Below, in pieces: positions 33,349 through 44,790 of a stretch of 64,000 nt of DNA; the stretch's first letter is position 1, and each line of letters opens with the position of its first letter. The DNA is from Whitmania pigra (lineage: Eukaryota > Annelida > Clitellata > Hirudinida > Haemopidae), in the NCBI GenBank assembly GCA_021613335.1, contig JAJTWR010000231.1:2874001-2938000 (forward strand). Reading direction: 5' to 3'. The position numbers and the translations under genes were made by a program. The notes beneath the pieces were generated by a model that saw nothing but the letters and a program-made list of their open reading frames with translations, ran no database searches and was not told the DNA's origin.

Positions 33349-36300
33349 ATGAACGTCAACGAAACTTCTCAGGCCTTGTGAGTGTTTGTTAAAAATAGCT
33401 TCAAATTGGGATGTTTTGCATGTCATTTACTTTTTATGCTAGCCTTCCTTCATGTGGGAACTACGATGCTCAGTTTTGGCCTGGATGGAGGCAAGAGGCT
33501 TGCTATCCACCATACTATGCAAATGGAAGTGAAAATCCATTTCCATGCAACTCAACTTCAACTTTCATGACTCCTCAAAGATTTGATTTTCCTCTTATAC
33601 CTCATCATCCACCATTTGAACTATCTCAAGCTATGCAGCACCCTGAAGCACTCAGGCATCCTCATCCTGCAATATCATCATCTATATCATCTTCATCCTC
33701 CTCTTCATCAGCTGAACCAAGCTCTTCGACACCAAATGTTCGTCAGAACTCAGAGCAGATAAATTCATCAGTTAATTCCTCAGACAACCAGCCAACTAGC
33801 AGCACCAAGCCTACCTCAGATTGCTCTTCAGAGATTGATTCCACAAAAGAAAGGTTTGTGAAATTCAGGAAAAAATTTATCCATGAAGTGTTTTTTGATG
33901 TTCACGTACACATTTATATTTCCTATAGACTTGGAAATAGACTTACAGACTTTTAGTTGAAATGTTTGATTCATTATGCAGTGTCCATTATCTCAAGAGA
34001 TCTTTATGACATATTTTGGTGTGGATCTAAATCTACGAACATTTGATCCATTATTTGAACTATGATAATTTCAGAATGCAAGAACATTTGATCAGAAATA
34101 ATTCCAGAATAAAATTTTAAACAAGCTGATTAAATACTGATTGCATTGCATGCGAATGTTGTTAGTAATTCTTAGAAGATATTGGCATAGAGAACAATTA
34201 TTTGTAAATGTAAATGTAGTTCATTTATATAGTGCTGAATGCATTGGAGGTGCTTCCTATGAATGCTTCCATTTATGCAGCACTCCTTCCCAAAGGCGCT
34301 TGAGGCAGTGCAGGCTGGGTTTTGAACACGGCACATTGCGACTGTTGCTGTTACTGCTGTGTGCAGGAATGCAACCCATTCGGCCAACTCACTTTTTAAT
34401 TAAACATCTCTGAATATTTATGACAGTTTTTCTTTAATCCCATTTATTAATATGGGGAAAGTGAGCTTAAAGTGGATATTCCCTGAAAAATAATAATTTT
34501 TAATAATCACATTGTAGGATATTATTTGTTTGCCACTCAAAAATGATCAATAATAATGAATAAATCAATATTTATATGTATGAGCTTAAGATGTGTTATT
34601 TGTCATGGTTTATTGAATTTTCACATATTTAAAATAATTTAATAATCCATTTGAGAAGGACCCATAATTTTTAAGGTTTAAAGATTTAAAGTTGTTCAAT
34701 GCTGTTTTTATCACGAAAACTGCAACTAGTTTTCACTTTTATGAAATACAAAATTATCTTCTAGTGATTAAGAGAAAGTATGTTAATTATATTATTAATT
34801 AATTAATATATTTCAACCACATAAAATAATACGTTTCAAAATTATTCCACGATGTATTTGTTATACGTACTTCTGAACATATATATGTCAATTCCTCTTG
34901 TGTTTAACCAGGAAATATGATTGAAATATTGCAACCCAAACAAATGTGCTTTAGACGTGGCTTTTGTTTTCGAGTAATAATAATAAAAAAACTGAATACT
35001 TTTAACTCCTGCCAGTGCAAGTTCGGCTCTGAAGGAAGAACTATTATCAGAACCATCTCACATCAAGCAGGAGGCGACCTCGTCCGACTGCACGAGCAGC
35101 AAGAAGAAGAGGGACAGATTCAATGGTTTGACTGAAGAGGATGTTCTCAAGAGGACTGTTCCTGATCTCCTCGCCCACAATTTGGACATAATTATAGTAA
35201 ATTATAATTGCTTTAATTATAGTAAATTATAGTAATTGCTTTAATTATAGTAAATTATGATTGCTTTAATTCTACACATTTCTAATTTAATGGCACTTCG
35301 TTGGCTTGATCTAAGTAAAGATCACTTTATAATTTGTAAGTTTTGCTATTGGTAGATTGTGCTATAACCAATAATGCCTCTGTAGCAGAGTAGTGATGAA
35401 CGTAATGACGAATGTAGTTAACGATGAACATTGACATTGTGGATGCTATATTGATCCATTTTAAATAATAACAGAATAGAGTACTTATGCACAAGTTACC
35501 AAACTACATTGTCAATGTTTTAAGCCAATTAATTTTTCATTTATGGGTTATGGGAATAGGTCTCTTGCTTTCTTTGCATGCTTTATTACATATCTTCTTA
35601 GCTCTATCATTTTGAAGTTAATATGCTCCATTAGTTCATGTTATTTTATTAATTTATGTATTAAGTACTAGCAAGAATATTATTGATCTATTCGCATTTT
35701 GATGGAAGGATGCGATTTTGATTTGTTGGTTTTTATAGAATGACATGAAAATTTGCATTGTCAAGATGAATGAACACATGAGGAGATTAAGGAGGTTGAA
35801 TATAAATGAGAATATTGATGTTTTTGTTTTTATTAGATAGGAAGTTGTCCTGGTTTGACAGCTGCTTACCTCGGCCATCACTATGCAGGTCCTGGTAATC
35901 ATTTTTGTAAGTCACGAAGTAATTTTTTTTTGGTGTGTTTTATGTATTGTCGTGAAATAACATGACGTTGCACTTCAACAGGGAAGTGTTTGTACCTCTC
36001 TCGTCTCATTCCCGAACCAATGAATGCCAGTGATGATTTCAAACTCAAGCAGTTTGGCATTGGATTCACAAACTTTGTGGCTCGATGCACAAAAGGAAGT
36101 GTTGAGTTTTCTAGGTAACTATAAGTTCTTTGTAAAGTTTCTTGTAATTGTGATGTAAATATGTGTATCATTAAAATATTTAATTGTATGAAAAAATATG
36201 GAAGTAAGTTTCCTTGTTATTATAATGTAAACACATGCATCATTAAAATATTTAACTGCATGAAAACAATTATGGAGGAGTAGTTTCTATTAATATGCAG

Positions 36301-38205
36301 AATTTTATGTTAAAATTTTCAATTCGACATTTCGGTGGGCGTTGCACGTTGCTTGCTACTAATGCATCTTTGGTTCTTAAAGCATTAATAGGATGGAAAT
36401 TATGATGGCATTGATTTGTCATTTCATTTGTGCCTCTGTAAGATTTAAAAGGCTGCTGATTATCACTGACATTCAGCTAATTAAACATTCCATTATTTCA
36501 TAATTATTAGTCATTTGTGGTCTGATATTTCTATGCTTTGGATGTGCACTTGCATGGATTTTGTAAATCCTCACTCTGATCATTTTTCTATGTTAGACCA
36601 TGACTTGATGATGTAAAATTTATGCGCGAGTTTCTTGCCTTCCTTATTTATTCTTTCCATTAAATTGCTTATAATTTAAAGGAGGGAAATTAAAGAAGGC
36701 ATTGAAAGTCTCACAGAAAAGATTCAAATGTTCAAGCCAAAGATTGCTGTTTTTAATGGCAAAGGTTTGTCCTGGTTACATCTTGTTGATTTGGAGTTTC
36801 TATGCTGTGTTTAAGGAAAGTTCATGAAAGCTTATAAATTTAGCAATTCTTGTTGACATGCAAATATCAGAAACTGGGGATTTAACAGATTTGTATTTGC
36901 TTTGAAAAATAAAGTGATGTTAAGAGTGCTTCTTTGGTAAATTTAAAATATTAAAATCGTTAATCATTTCCAAATGAATTATTTGCAGGTATTTATGAAG
37001 TCTTCTGCAACCATAAAAACTTTTACATTGGAAAGCAGCCGGAATCATTTCCTGGAACAAACACTGTTAGAGCACATTGTTGTTGTTGTTGTTTGAAAAT
37101 ATCATGCCGGATGGTTTTATGACCAAGATGCTTTCAAGAGACAACAATTAAGCCACTATAATGGAAAATCACCTAAAAGCTTTGAGAGCTTAAAAGGTTG
37201 TGATTGTCCCACCAACCATGAGTCCAGTTTATAATCGTGAAATGCTTAGCTTTGTCAAATATATTAATCTTATCACTTATCTGTATCCGATGCTTTTGTC
37301 AGGTTGTATACGTCATGCCCTCTTCCAGTGCCAGGTGCTCTCAACTCCCGCGCGCCAGCGACAAAGTTCCTTTCTTTGTCGCTCTGAGGAAACTTCGTGA
37401 CCATCTCATGGGCAGCCTTCCTCACTTGGATGAATCTGAAGTTGTCTTCCCTGATCTGGATCTCAAGGTTGAACCGAGAAAAGATAGAAGGTCATCTGAT
37501 GATGTTGCTGGGGCAGTGCATTCACAAGGCCAGGTGATAGTCTTGTCTCAACGTTTTTTTTTCAACAATCTATTTTGATTGACACATGAGAGAAAATTTC
37601 ATATAATGGGACGTTGTTTTTAAATTGCAACGCAAGCAATGTTTATTTTTAAGCAACAACAGTCTCAAGGCAGGCCAAGTTCTAGAGAGGACCGAAAGAG
37701 GAAGATTGTAGATTCATCCTCTGCTGGTTTTGGGGATGTCGTAGCAGCTCAGAGGATGATGTACAGAGGATTTGTGCCACATCAAGACTTTAATGGATGG
37801 GGTTCGGCCGGTTGCTTTCCTGGTTGGCCTCATCCTTCCCTGGCCTTGCCTCCGTCTCATCCTCACCAATATCCGAACTATGATGCTGCCTTCGCTTCCA
37901 TGACCAATGTTCCGGCTGCAGATCCGTGCGGCTTCTTCAGAAACATACATCCTTCTCCATTTTATCCTGGTTGGTCAGGTGATGCCCAACATCCTCACCA
38001 CAGATGGGCCATGTCTCACTCTCCATTTCCAGGAACCTCTTCTGTGCCTGATCCCCGATACAACATTCCTCCATATTTTCAGGTGACCAAATGTCTTTCT
38101 TGATATATTAGGAATTAACGCATTGTTGAATAATCAATGCATAATATTCCTCCTGTCATTTGTAACATTCGTTTTAATGTCTGCTTTCCACAGCGGCACT
38201 GGTGA
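33349..38205 (+). CDS. TDG: Thymine DNA glycosylase with altered catalytic motif
   Basis: Ten exons: 33349-33377, 33443-33853, 35016-35196, 35837-35906, 35982-36114, 36682-36764, 36989-37065, 37303-37533, 37654-38082, 38194-38205. All phases close to 551 residues (human TDG has 410). TDG removes thymine and uracil from G mispairs, and oxidised 5-methylcytosine, in nuclear base-excision repair. The core matches TDG/MUG strongly: [69 protein letters not shown], and the insertion-loop block [16 protein letters not shown]. The first catalytic motif, GINPGL in TDG, is GSCPGL here, so the catalytic Asn is Cys. A sumoylation-like IKQE precedes the core. The N-terminal tail (Ser-, Pro- and aromatic-rich) and the long C-terminal tail ([36 protein letters not shown]) are species-specific low-complexity sequence. 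The 29-bp first exon and the final 12-bp exon are the least certain parts. Confidence 0.88.
34205..34391 (-). mobile_element. tRNA-derived SINE (family 2) in TDG intron 2
   Basis: Minus strand: A-box-like TTGGCCGAATGGGTTGC, B-box-like GTGTTCAAAACCCAGCC, and a body that ends in AGCACTATATAAATGAACT. A diverged member of the family at 11190-11372. Confidence 0.6.
35191..35268 (+). repeat. TDG: Three tandem copies of a TDG 5' splice site
   Basis: Copies of 25, 28 and 25 bp start at 35191, 35216 and 35244. Each begins ATTATAGTAAATTAT and ends TTGCTTTA. The junction ATA|GTAAAT is the donor of exon 3 in copy 1 and is repeated exactly in copies 2 and 3. Use of copy 2 would add 25 nt and shift the frame. 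Confidence 0.85.
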
Positions 38206-40572
38206 AAGAACCCAGGAAAGACATCTTCCCCTCTTAACCTCTGCCATCCCCGTCTTCATGCCGTCCCGGACCTATTCAACCATCTACCCATTCCCTTGCG
38301 ATGGCCGTTCATCAGAATGCAGTTTGAAATGACCGTGTTTTTCCGACGACCGTCCCCTGCTGCGACTTCCAGTTGCGATCATTGAAGTCGTTAAGCCAGT
38401 CCTTTGTTCCTCTTTTAATCCATATCACATAACTCTCTTCATAACTCATTTGATTCACTGAAAATGTTCTTCATTGTTCTGTGCTAGCAGGCTTGCATCC
38501 CTTGCTGATGTTTTGTTGTCGATTATTTATTCCTTGTTGATATTAACCTCGCTTCCTTCTGGGTTTCTTTTCATTTGTTTTCTATGCTGTGTCGCTGACT
38601 GTTTCATTTCATACAGAGATTGTTTCTTAATTTTGTTTCTTAACTTTTCATAAGTCATATGAAGGTTAAAATCTTATTCCTGTTCATGCACTTACAACAA
38701 CTCTTCACCTTCCTTGTTAAAATCTTCTGTTCAAATTTAATACTTGCACCGTTTGCATTTCGTATATATTGTTGTTTTTTGGACATCAAACCTGTCTTAC
38801 TGAGTACTCTTTCATTGAGTTTGTTTTTGCAATTGAAGAGTGGATTTACTGGATTTATAAAAATTTAAAAAAATCTTTTTGATGTCACAGGATGTTAAGT
38901 TAACAATTATTTCGTGTCTCTCCGTTTGCATAGACTTAGGTTTTAATTCTGTCTTTTTATGAAGCCGTTTAAAATCCTTTTTTAATATTTTTACTTGTCC
39001 GATGTTTTCATGACAAAAACATTCCACTTCCTGCTTTTGTTTTTATCAATTGTTTTTGAATTTGTTGATGTTTTTAATGTTTTACATTCTTGTGGAAGAT
39101 ATTTCCAACTTAAAGCTTCTCAAAAGATAACTTTGTATGATGTTCTATGCAATGACATTCTCCCATTTGTAAGAGTTCATCAAATGTGCTCAAATGAATT
39201 TTTGTTCTCATGTTAATTTATCCCAAATTCATGTTCTTTATTAGCAATGCTTCCCTGGCATTTTTTTAAGTACACCACTTCATATGATTAACTTATTTTC
39301 TCAAGTTAATAATGAACTCAATATAAGATTCTGATCTTCAACAAGTTCCATAGAATCTCTAGTCACAATTGATGTAAACCCCTTTATAAGATGATTTAAA
39401 ATCCTTAAGATTCTGGCATCAATGATGATATCAATGAGCTTGCTATGTGTCAATGTAATTCCAATTGCACGTACATGTCATTTTGTTTCTTTTTGACTAA
39501 TTCTTAGTTTTTAGCCTTTCCTTGAGAAGATTCCTTAAACACAAATGTGACTTTTCTTAGAGTTGTTAAGCCAAATTGCCAGACTCTGATGTCATGTTGG
39601 ATTTTATTGGATTTGACTTTTTATGATCATTTTTTAAATTTGAATAACATGACAACAGTTTCTCATTGGGGAAATGTATGTTTATGAGGTTTTAATGTCA
39701 CACTGTTTAATGTAATGGCATTTTCTAAAGATGGTTGGCAAGTTATCTGTACATATGCAAGACTTGTATGCCCTTCCACGTTGTTGTTAATTTTGCCTGC
39801 TAACCGCTGATCTTGATGATGATTACCTATGTGTTAATTAAGTTTTAATTTTTTAACAACATGCAACGCTTACTATACTCAAACTCATTGGTTTGTTTTG
39901 AATTCAAGTGTTAACTGATCCCTCTATGCAGTTGTCGTCATGTCTTTGTTATCATTTTGTTTCTGTCAGTGTTTGTTAGTTATTGTTGTGACAACCAAAC
40001 TAATTATTATTTCAAAATCCACTAATTCTATATTGTTATTGTTTTTGCACGTTGTCATCGTCGTCACAATTACCAACTACTTGTTGTGCCACTGGTATTT
40101 TAAAGCTTCAAATGCGTTGTTGGCTCATTCCCAGACATGTGTTTCGTCATCAGTTGTTTCACAGTTGTTTTATTTGAATGAATCAGCAATAACACTTCTC
40201 CATTTTTATGCTTTGGGACACGTTTTTCATAAATTAAAGGATTTTTTTGAAACTTTTGGATATCAAAGATGACTCATGTCTAAACTTAAATTTAAAACTA
40301 AAATCAAGTTCAATCGTAATGGTTAGGAGGGTTGTCAGGGACGCCGTAATTAGATGAATGACTTTAGTTGAGATGATTTCATTCATTAAGAAGCTGCCTG
40401 TGATCTTTAGGCAGAAATCACATTAATTATAATTTATCTTTACTGTTATTTAATTCTTTCGAGTGTAAATTAGTGTAGTATTAAACGCATTAACGTTTTT
40501 TATTCCCATTTCAAAAATCTGAACAATCTGAGGGTTATTTATCGAACGCTTTCAATTGGATATTTTTATGCC
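38206..40572. other. T-rich intergenic DNA, no gene recognised
   Basis: This is the 3' flank of the glycosylase gene followed by strongly T-rich plus-strand sequence. Frames such as 39940-40272 have the Leu/Val/Phe composition expected of translated T-rich DNA. I see no domain, splice structure or repeat. Confidence 0.5.
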
Positions 40573-40863
40573 AGAGGAGCTCCAGCTAAAATCGAAGATC
40601 TTCCTTGACTCTCGTATCCTCGACCCAAACTATTATAGGAAAACCCTTTATAATTCCACGGCTCTGGCCTGATCTTCTAACTCTACTTTTTTTTTTGAAG
40701 ACCTCGGGAATTTTTTTGATGACTATTTGTTATCAAATTTGGATCGTATTTGCATGAATATCCTGAAATCTGTTGACCTTACCAACATGCCAGTAATGGA
40801 CAGCAACCATGCCACATGCAATGGTAGATTCGAAATAAGCTTCGAAAACCACATGAAATTGTG
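40573..40863 (+). pseudogene. Possible decayed coding segment upstream of HECT gene B
   Basis: One frame is nearly open for about 290 bases, broken by a single TGA: ELQLKSKIFLDSRILDPNYY, then FFFEDLGNFFDDYLLSNLDR and ICMNILKSVDLTNMPVMDSN, ending in TGA at 40861-40863. The composition looks protein-like, but no family is recognised. It ends at the target duplication of the SINE at 40867. It could be an older 5' extension of HECT gene B or unrelated. Confidence 0.2.
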
Positions 40864-40866
40864 AGT

Positions 40867-40984
40867 ATGTAATAAAATAGTTTTATTAACGTAGTTGCCT
40901 AGCCAGATGATTAGGACGGTGCTCCCGCAGCGGGGTTCGAATCCGCGCCGCCATCGTGAGAGGCGCAGCCTTAACCATTAGGCT
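40867..40984 (-). mobile_element. tRNA-derived SINE (family 1) sharing the LINE 3' tail
   Basis: It is flanked by the perfect 9-bp duplication ATTGTGAGT at 40858-40866 and 40985-40993. On the minus strand, a tRNA-like head with A-box AGCCTAATGGTTAAGG and B-box GGATTCGAACCCC is followed by CACCGTCCTAATCATCT and ATTAATAAAA-type tail sequence. That tail matches the 3' end of LINE copy 1. The tRNA part lacks paired acceptor-stem ends, so it is not a functional tRNA. Confidence 0.88.
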
Positions 40985-41254
40985 ATTGTGAGTGAGGTAA
41001 AGAATTTTTCTTAAGTAACCCCTTTTACCCCATGTTCCCTTATAATGCACGCAATAAATAAATGCTAACATTTTATTCTAAAAATTATTCTAAAATCAAT
41101 TATTTTAAAAATTAAATAATTTATTTAAGAAACGTGATAATTAAGATTTTTCTTGCTTACCTGGACAATAAGGAGCATCTGAAAATTCAGTTTTAAGCAA
41201 CTTTACGCTCAAACATTTCTTAATTCTATTGCGCGTTTTTGTTAGAACAAGGAA

Positions 41255-43765
41255 ATGGACTTGGAGGCAACACTCAAAGAAATCCACGTGAACGCCGATG
41301 AACCTTTGAAAAGTTTGGAGCAGATTTTCGGGGATTCCTCCCTCGAAACATGGTTAAAGTTTGGATTTGCTGATGCACTATATAAATGCCTTTTCGATGA
41401 AGAAAAGGAGCCTGTAATAATTAGCGAGTCAATTTTTGCAAAGTTCCTGCCTATTTTAAGTGCAATTATTCCTTCCATGCCAATCTTCTTGGAAGATGAG
41501 TTTGAAATGAATGCCAAATTTCCTGAATATTGTTTTGATCCAGCTCTGGTCGATAATTTAATATCAAAGATTATCAATCCTTTTATTAAAATGTGTCTAC
41601 GGCAAAGATTCACTAAACCATTACTTCGCAATGTTTTTCTCAGAATCATTTGGCATGCTAGAGAATCAACTATAAACGACAACGTTGAATGTTTTCTTTC
41701 AGAGAGCTTTCGTATATCAATGTTTTGGTATTTCCAACCTTGTTGTTCTTTTGAATCTCACACATTTATGGCCGTACTCATCTTACTAGGCCGGAAAATG
41801 CCAGAACATTGGTTTCTACAATTCTTGAATCCCGACACTTCTAACACTTTGAGACTTTTAATAACGAGAAATGTCGAGAAAAAATGTCATTATGTGGATA
41901 ATCTAAAAATATTGTACAAGGATTTGGATCTCGAGAATAAACTTGAGAAAATTGTCCCGATATGGATTTCGGTGCACCAAACTGATCAAATGTTACATGA
42001 ACCAGATTTCACAAATGTTTTGCAAAATATTTCGCAATACATCTATGAGGAAATGAGCTACCGACAATTTATTCAGAGTGAAGTTTTACATAAATTTGAA
42101 TCTCTACTAAATAGTCCTTCTGAATCATTCATTAAATCGTTTCTCGAAGTTTTTATAGAATTCAGAATGGATCCTGGAGATCAGTACAAATGGAATAGTA
42201 ACCGGTTTGAAAAGTTGGTTAAGTTCATTGCGAATGCTATAGGTTATTTATCTATTATTTTGGATAAGATACAGTGCGGATGTCATGAAAAAGTTGCGTC
42301 ATTACGCTCCATCGAACTCTTTGACAAGGACGCTCTAGCAGCTCTGAACATACTTCAGTCTCTTCATGTTTTGAACAGCAGTTGGTACCAATGGTTTGAC
42401 ATTTTAGAGGAACGGAAGTTAATTAATGATGAATTATTTATTTCTCACCCGTTTAACATACTTTTGAAACGTGAGCTAGACGACGAATCTATGTTGTTAA
42501 ATTATTTCACAAAAATGGCACAAATATGTCCTGTGATGGTTTTTAGCAACTTGAGACAAAAATTATTTAAGAAATCACTGCCAGAATTACGCAAATTTTA
42601 TCCAAAGAACTTTAAGATATCAAGGAATAATGTGCTAAGAGATGTCATGGACATAACCCAAAGAAGACCACCCCCGTGTTCTCCTTGGAACTTTGGTTTC
42701 AAAGATGAAATTGGTCATGGGTCAACTAAAGAGGTTTATTCCATTTTGTCTCGTGAATTGCAAAGATATGATATCAATCTTTGGCAATCTCGGGAACCTG
42801 CAAATCTTTCAGGAAAAGAGTTGACGTATGTCAATTCGCTTACAGGTCTTTTCCCCAAAAAACGCGACAAATTCGAGGATCTATCATCATTTAGGATATT
42901 TGGAAATCTTATAGCAAAAGCATTCTTGGATGGTTATAAACTTGATATTCATTTAAATAAGGAATTTTTCAAACATCTGAGTACATTGGAACATCCTCAT
43001 TTAACTAAGAAATACTTCCAGTTGACACAAGAATTCCCGCTACTAAAATCTATTTTCAAGCAACTGCTCCAAGTCAAAAGAAAAATAGAAACCATTCAAT
43101 CTGATACTTCTCTTTCTCAAAGTCAGAAAAATGAATTGATTGGAAATTTGCCTTTCGAGGATGAAAGTTCATTTGATGATTTGCATCTCAATTTTACTGT
43201 TCCAGGGACTGATATCGAACTTATTGAGGGTGGACGTGATATTATACTCTCTCCTTATAATATCGATTTGTATCTAGAGAGGTTATGTGCATATAAAGTT
43301 CAGCTTGACCCCGTTTATGAATTTGTCGTCATCAGAGTTTCAATTGATAACATTGTGTCGTGCGGAACATTAGATTTGATTCTTCCAGAAGAAATTGAAA
43401 AATTGCTTTGTGGTGAACAATTTCAAAAATGGACTATGGAGGACTTGTATAAGAATTGCGTCTATGAATTTTCGATGTCGACACAATTTCTATTCCAATG
43501 TCTAAACTCACTCGATGTTAAAGAGCAGAGGTTGTTTTTGAAATTTGCAACCGGCAAAACTAATTTACCTTTTGAAGGTTTGTCTAACTTAAGTCCTCCA
43601 CTAACCATCTCAAAAATACAAAGCGATAGTCCCGATTCATTCTTACCGAGTTCCTCAACTTGTTCAAACTGTGTCTACTTGCCGGATTACAGCTCCCTGA
43701 AAGTAACCAGAGAAAATGTTTTGTATGCCATCCGTGAAGACCACGATGCCTACCTATTAGTCTGA
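41255..43765 (+). CDS. TRIP12/UFD4-like HECT E3 ubiquitin ligase, intronless copy B
   Basis: A single 836-codon frame without introns. The HECT domain occupies about residues 480-836: FGFKDEIGHGSTKEVY, ELQRYDINLWQ, TGLFPKK, FRIFGNLIAKAFLDG, SFDDLHLNFTVPG, FLKFATGKTNLPFEGLSN. The catalytic Cys (about residue 803) is in SSTCSNCVYLPDYSS, 34 residues from the end as in TRIP12 and copy A. The N-terminal half is diverged and unrecognised. It is clearly a distant paralogue of copy A at 7363-9921, not a recent duplicate. The start is the first Met of the frame. An acceptor-like TTTTTGTTAG lies 9 bases upstream, so a 5'-UTR intron is possible. Predicted role: ubiquitin transfer to unknown substrates. 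Missing introns suggest an old retrocopy kept open by selection. Confidence 0.8.
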   Translation: MDLEATLKEIHVNADEPLKSLEQIFGDSSLETWLKFGFADALYKCLFDEEKEPVIISESIFAKFLPILSAIIPSMPIFLEDEFEMNAKFPEYCFDPALVDNLISKIINPFIKMCLRQRFTKPLLRNVFLRIIWHARESTINDNVECFLSESFRISMFWYFQPCCSFESHTFMAVLILLGRKMPEHWFLQFLNPDTSNTLRLLITRNVEKKCHYVDNLKILYKDLDLENKLEKIVPIWISVHQTDQMLHEPDFTNVLQNISQYIYEEMSYRQFIQSEVLHKFESLLNSPSESFIKSFLEVFIEFRMDPGDQYKWNSNRFEKLVKFIANAIGYLSIILDKIQCGCHEKVASLRSIELFDKDALAALNILQSLHVLNSSWYQWFDILEERKLINDELFISHPFNILLKRELDDESMLLNYFTKMAQICPVMVFSNLRQKLFKKSLPELRKFYPKNFKISRNNVLRDVMDITQRRPPPCSPWNFGFKDEIGHGSTKEVYSILSRELQRYDINLWQSREPANLSGKELTYVNSLTGLFPKKRDKFEDLSSFRIFGNLIAKAFLDGYKLDIHLNKEFFKHLSTLEHPHLTKKYFQLTQEFPLLKSIFKQLLQVKRKIETIQSDTSLSQSQKNELIGNLPFEDESSFDDLHLNFTVPGTDIELIEGGRDIILSPYNIDLYLERLCAYKVQLDPVYEFVVIRVSIDNIVSCGTLDLILPEEIEKLLCGEQFQKWTMEDLYKNCVYEFSMSTQFLFQCLNSLDVKEQRLFLKFATGKTNLPFEGLSNLSPPLTISKIQSDSPDSFLPSSSTCSNCVYLPDYSSLKVTRENVLYAIREDHDAYLLV

Positions 43766-43814
43766 TGATTAGTCTCTATCATGCTATCTAATGTAGTTTC
43801 CAGCGTCAGAATTT

Positions 43815-43820
43815 AATAAA
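43815..43820 (+). promoter_or_regulatory. Candidate polyadenylation signal of HECT gene B
   Basis: AATAAA lies 50 bases after the stop codon. Confidence 0.45.
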
Positions 43821-44708
43821 TTTCAATTCTGGTTCTTTCACCATGTGATAAATTATTAAAGAAATTGCTTCCAGCATTTATTACGACTGATTTTATATTT
43901 AAAATCGTATTAATCTAGTATAAAACTAGTTTATTAACAAAATTTATTATCTGGTTGTTGTATTTGTAAGTTGAATTTGAAAACAGGCAACTCGCAACCA
44001 AACAAGACAGATAAACTTTAAATATAACGGAAAAGAAACGCAAAACTCCATTCGAAATCGGAACAACACAGAAAAAGTAAAACAGGCCAAAGTTCAGAAG
44101 CTTAAATGGTCTGCCAAGTGTACGTACGGAAATAACACTAGTAATGGAATGGATGGTTAATTTAATATTGAACATCAATGAATATCTAAACTTTTAGAGG
44201 ACTAAGTGAGGTGACTGTTCATACAACATAATAAGGACAATATTATGCTTAATAATAATCATTGGTATAATAACTATTTTCACTGTAACCAATGGGATTG
44301 AAATGAATCACAAAAAAATTTTACAGTATAAATGTAAACTCATTCTAAGCTAATTGGAAGCTATCCACCAACTAATTCAGCATCCTTTCCTGTGTTGTTC
44401 TCCTTTCACTCATGGTTATGAACACTCTTTTTGATCATATGCTGCAATGCTGCAAAAAGACAAGTGCGAAATTTTTCTAAAGGTTTCCACACCATACCTG
44501 CAAGCGGCCTTACCTTTAATACTGTTAGCGATTTGAGAAAGTGATGTAATTGAATCGTCGAGAGGTTGATAATGATGTTGGTAAAGAGATCTATATCGGT
44601 TGACATTACCAGCGGCAGCAATTACTCGATATAGTAACGCAATTATGATTTGCTATCTTAATTGTTGGAGTGGCGCATTAATTAAGCTTCTTATAATATA
44701 CTAATATT

Positions 44709-44790
44709 TAGTGGCGCAACTAGGGGGGGGGGGGGGGAGAGGGGGCTTGCGCCCAATAGGAGAGACCCTGCAATTTTTCCAAATCCGATG
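44709..44790 (+). mobile_element. hAT left-end fragment
   Basis: AGTGGCGCAACTAGGGGG, then GAGACCCTGCAATTTTTCC and AAATCCGATG, match the left end of the hAT at 12621. No matching right end was found near it. Confidence 0.7.

Noticed and set aside
34172..34413. Small ORFs on both strands in glycosylase intron 2
   Set aside because: They coincide with a tRNA-derived SINE.
39940..40272. 110-codon hydrophobic plus-strand frame resembling a membrane protein
   Set aside because: It lies in strongly T-rich DNA, which gives Leu/Phe/Val/Ile by chance; there is no splice context or family match.
40885..40984. tRNA gene-like sequence with A and B boxes
   Set aside because: There are no paired acceptor-stem ends, and the sequence continues into a LINE-type tail with a target duplication; it is a SINE.
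41242..41682. 146-codon minus-strand frame over HECT gene B
   Set aside because: It is the shadow of the 836-codon plus-strand gene.
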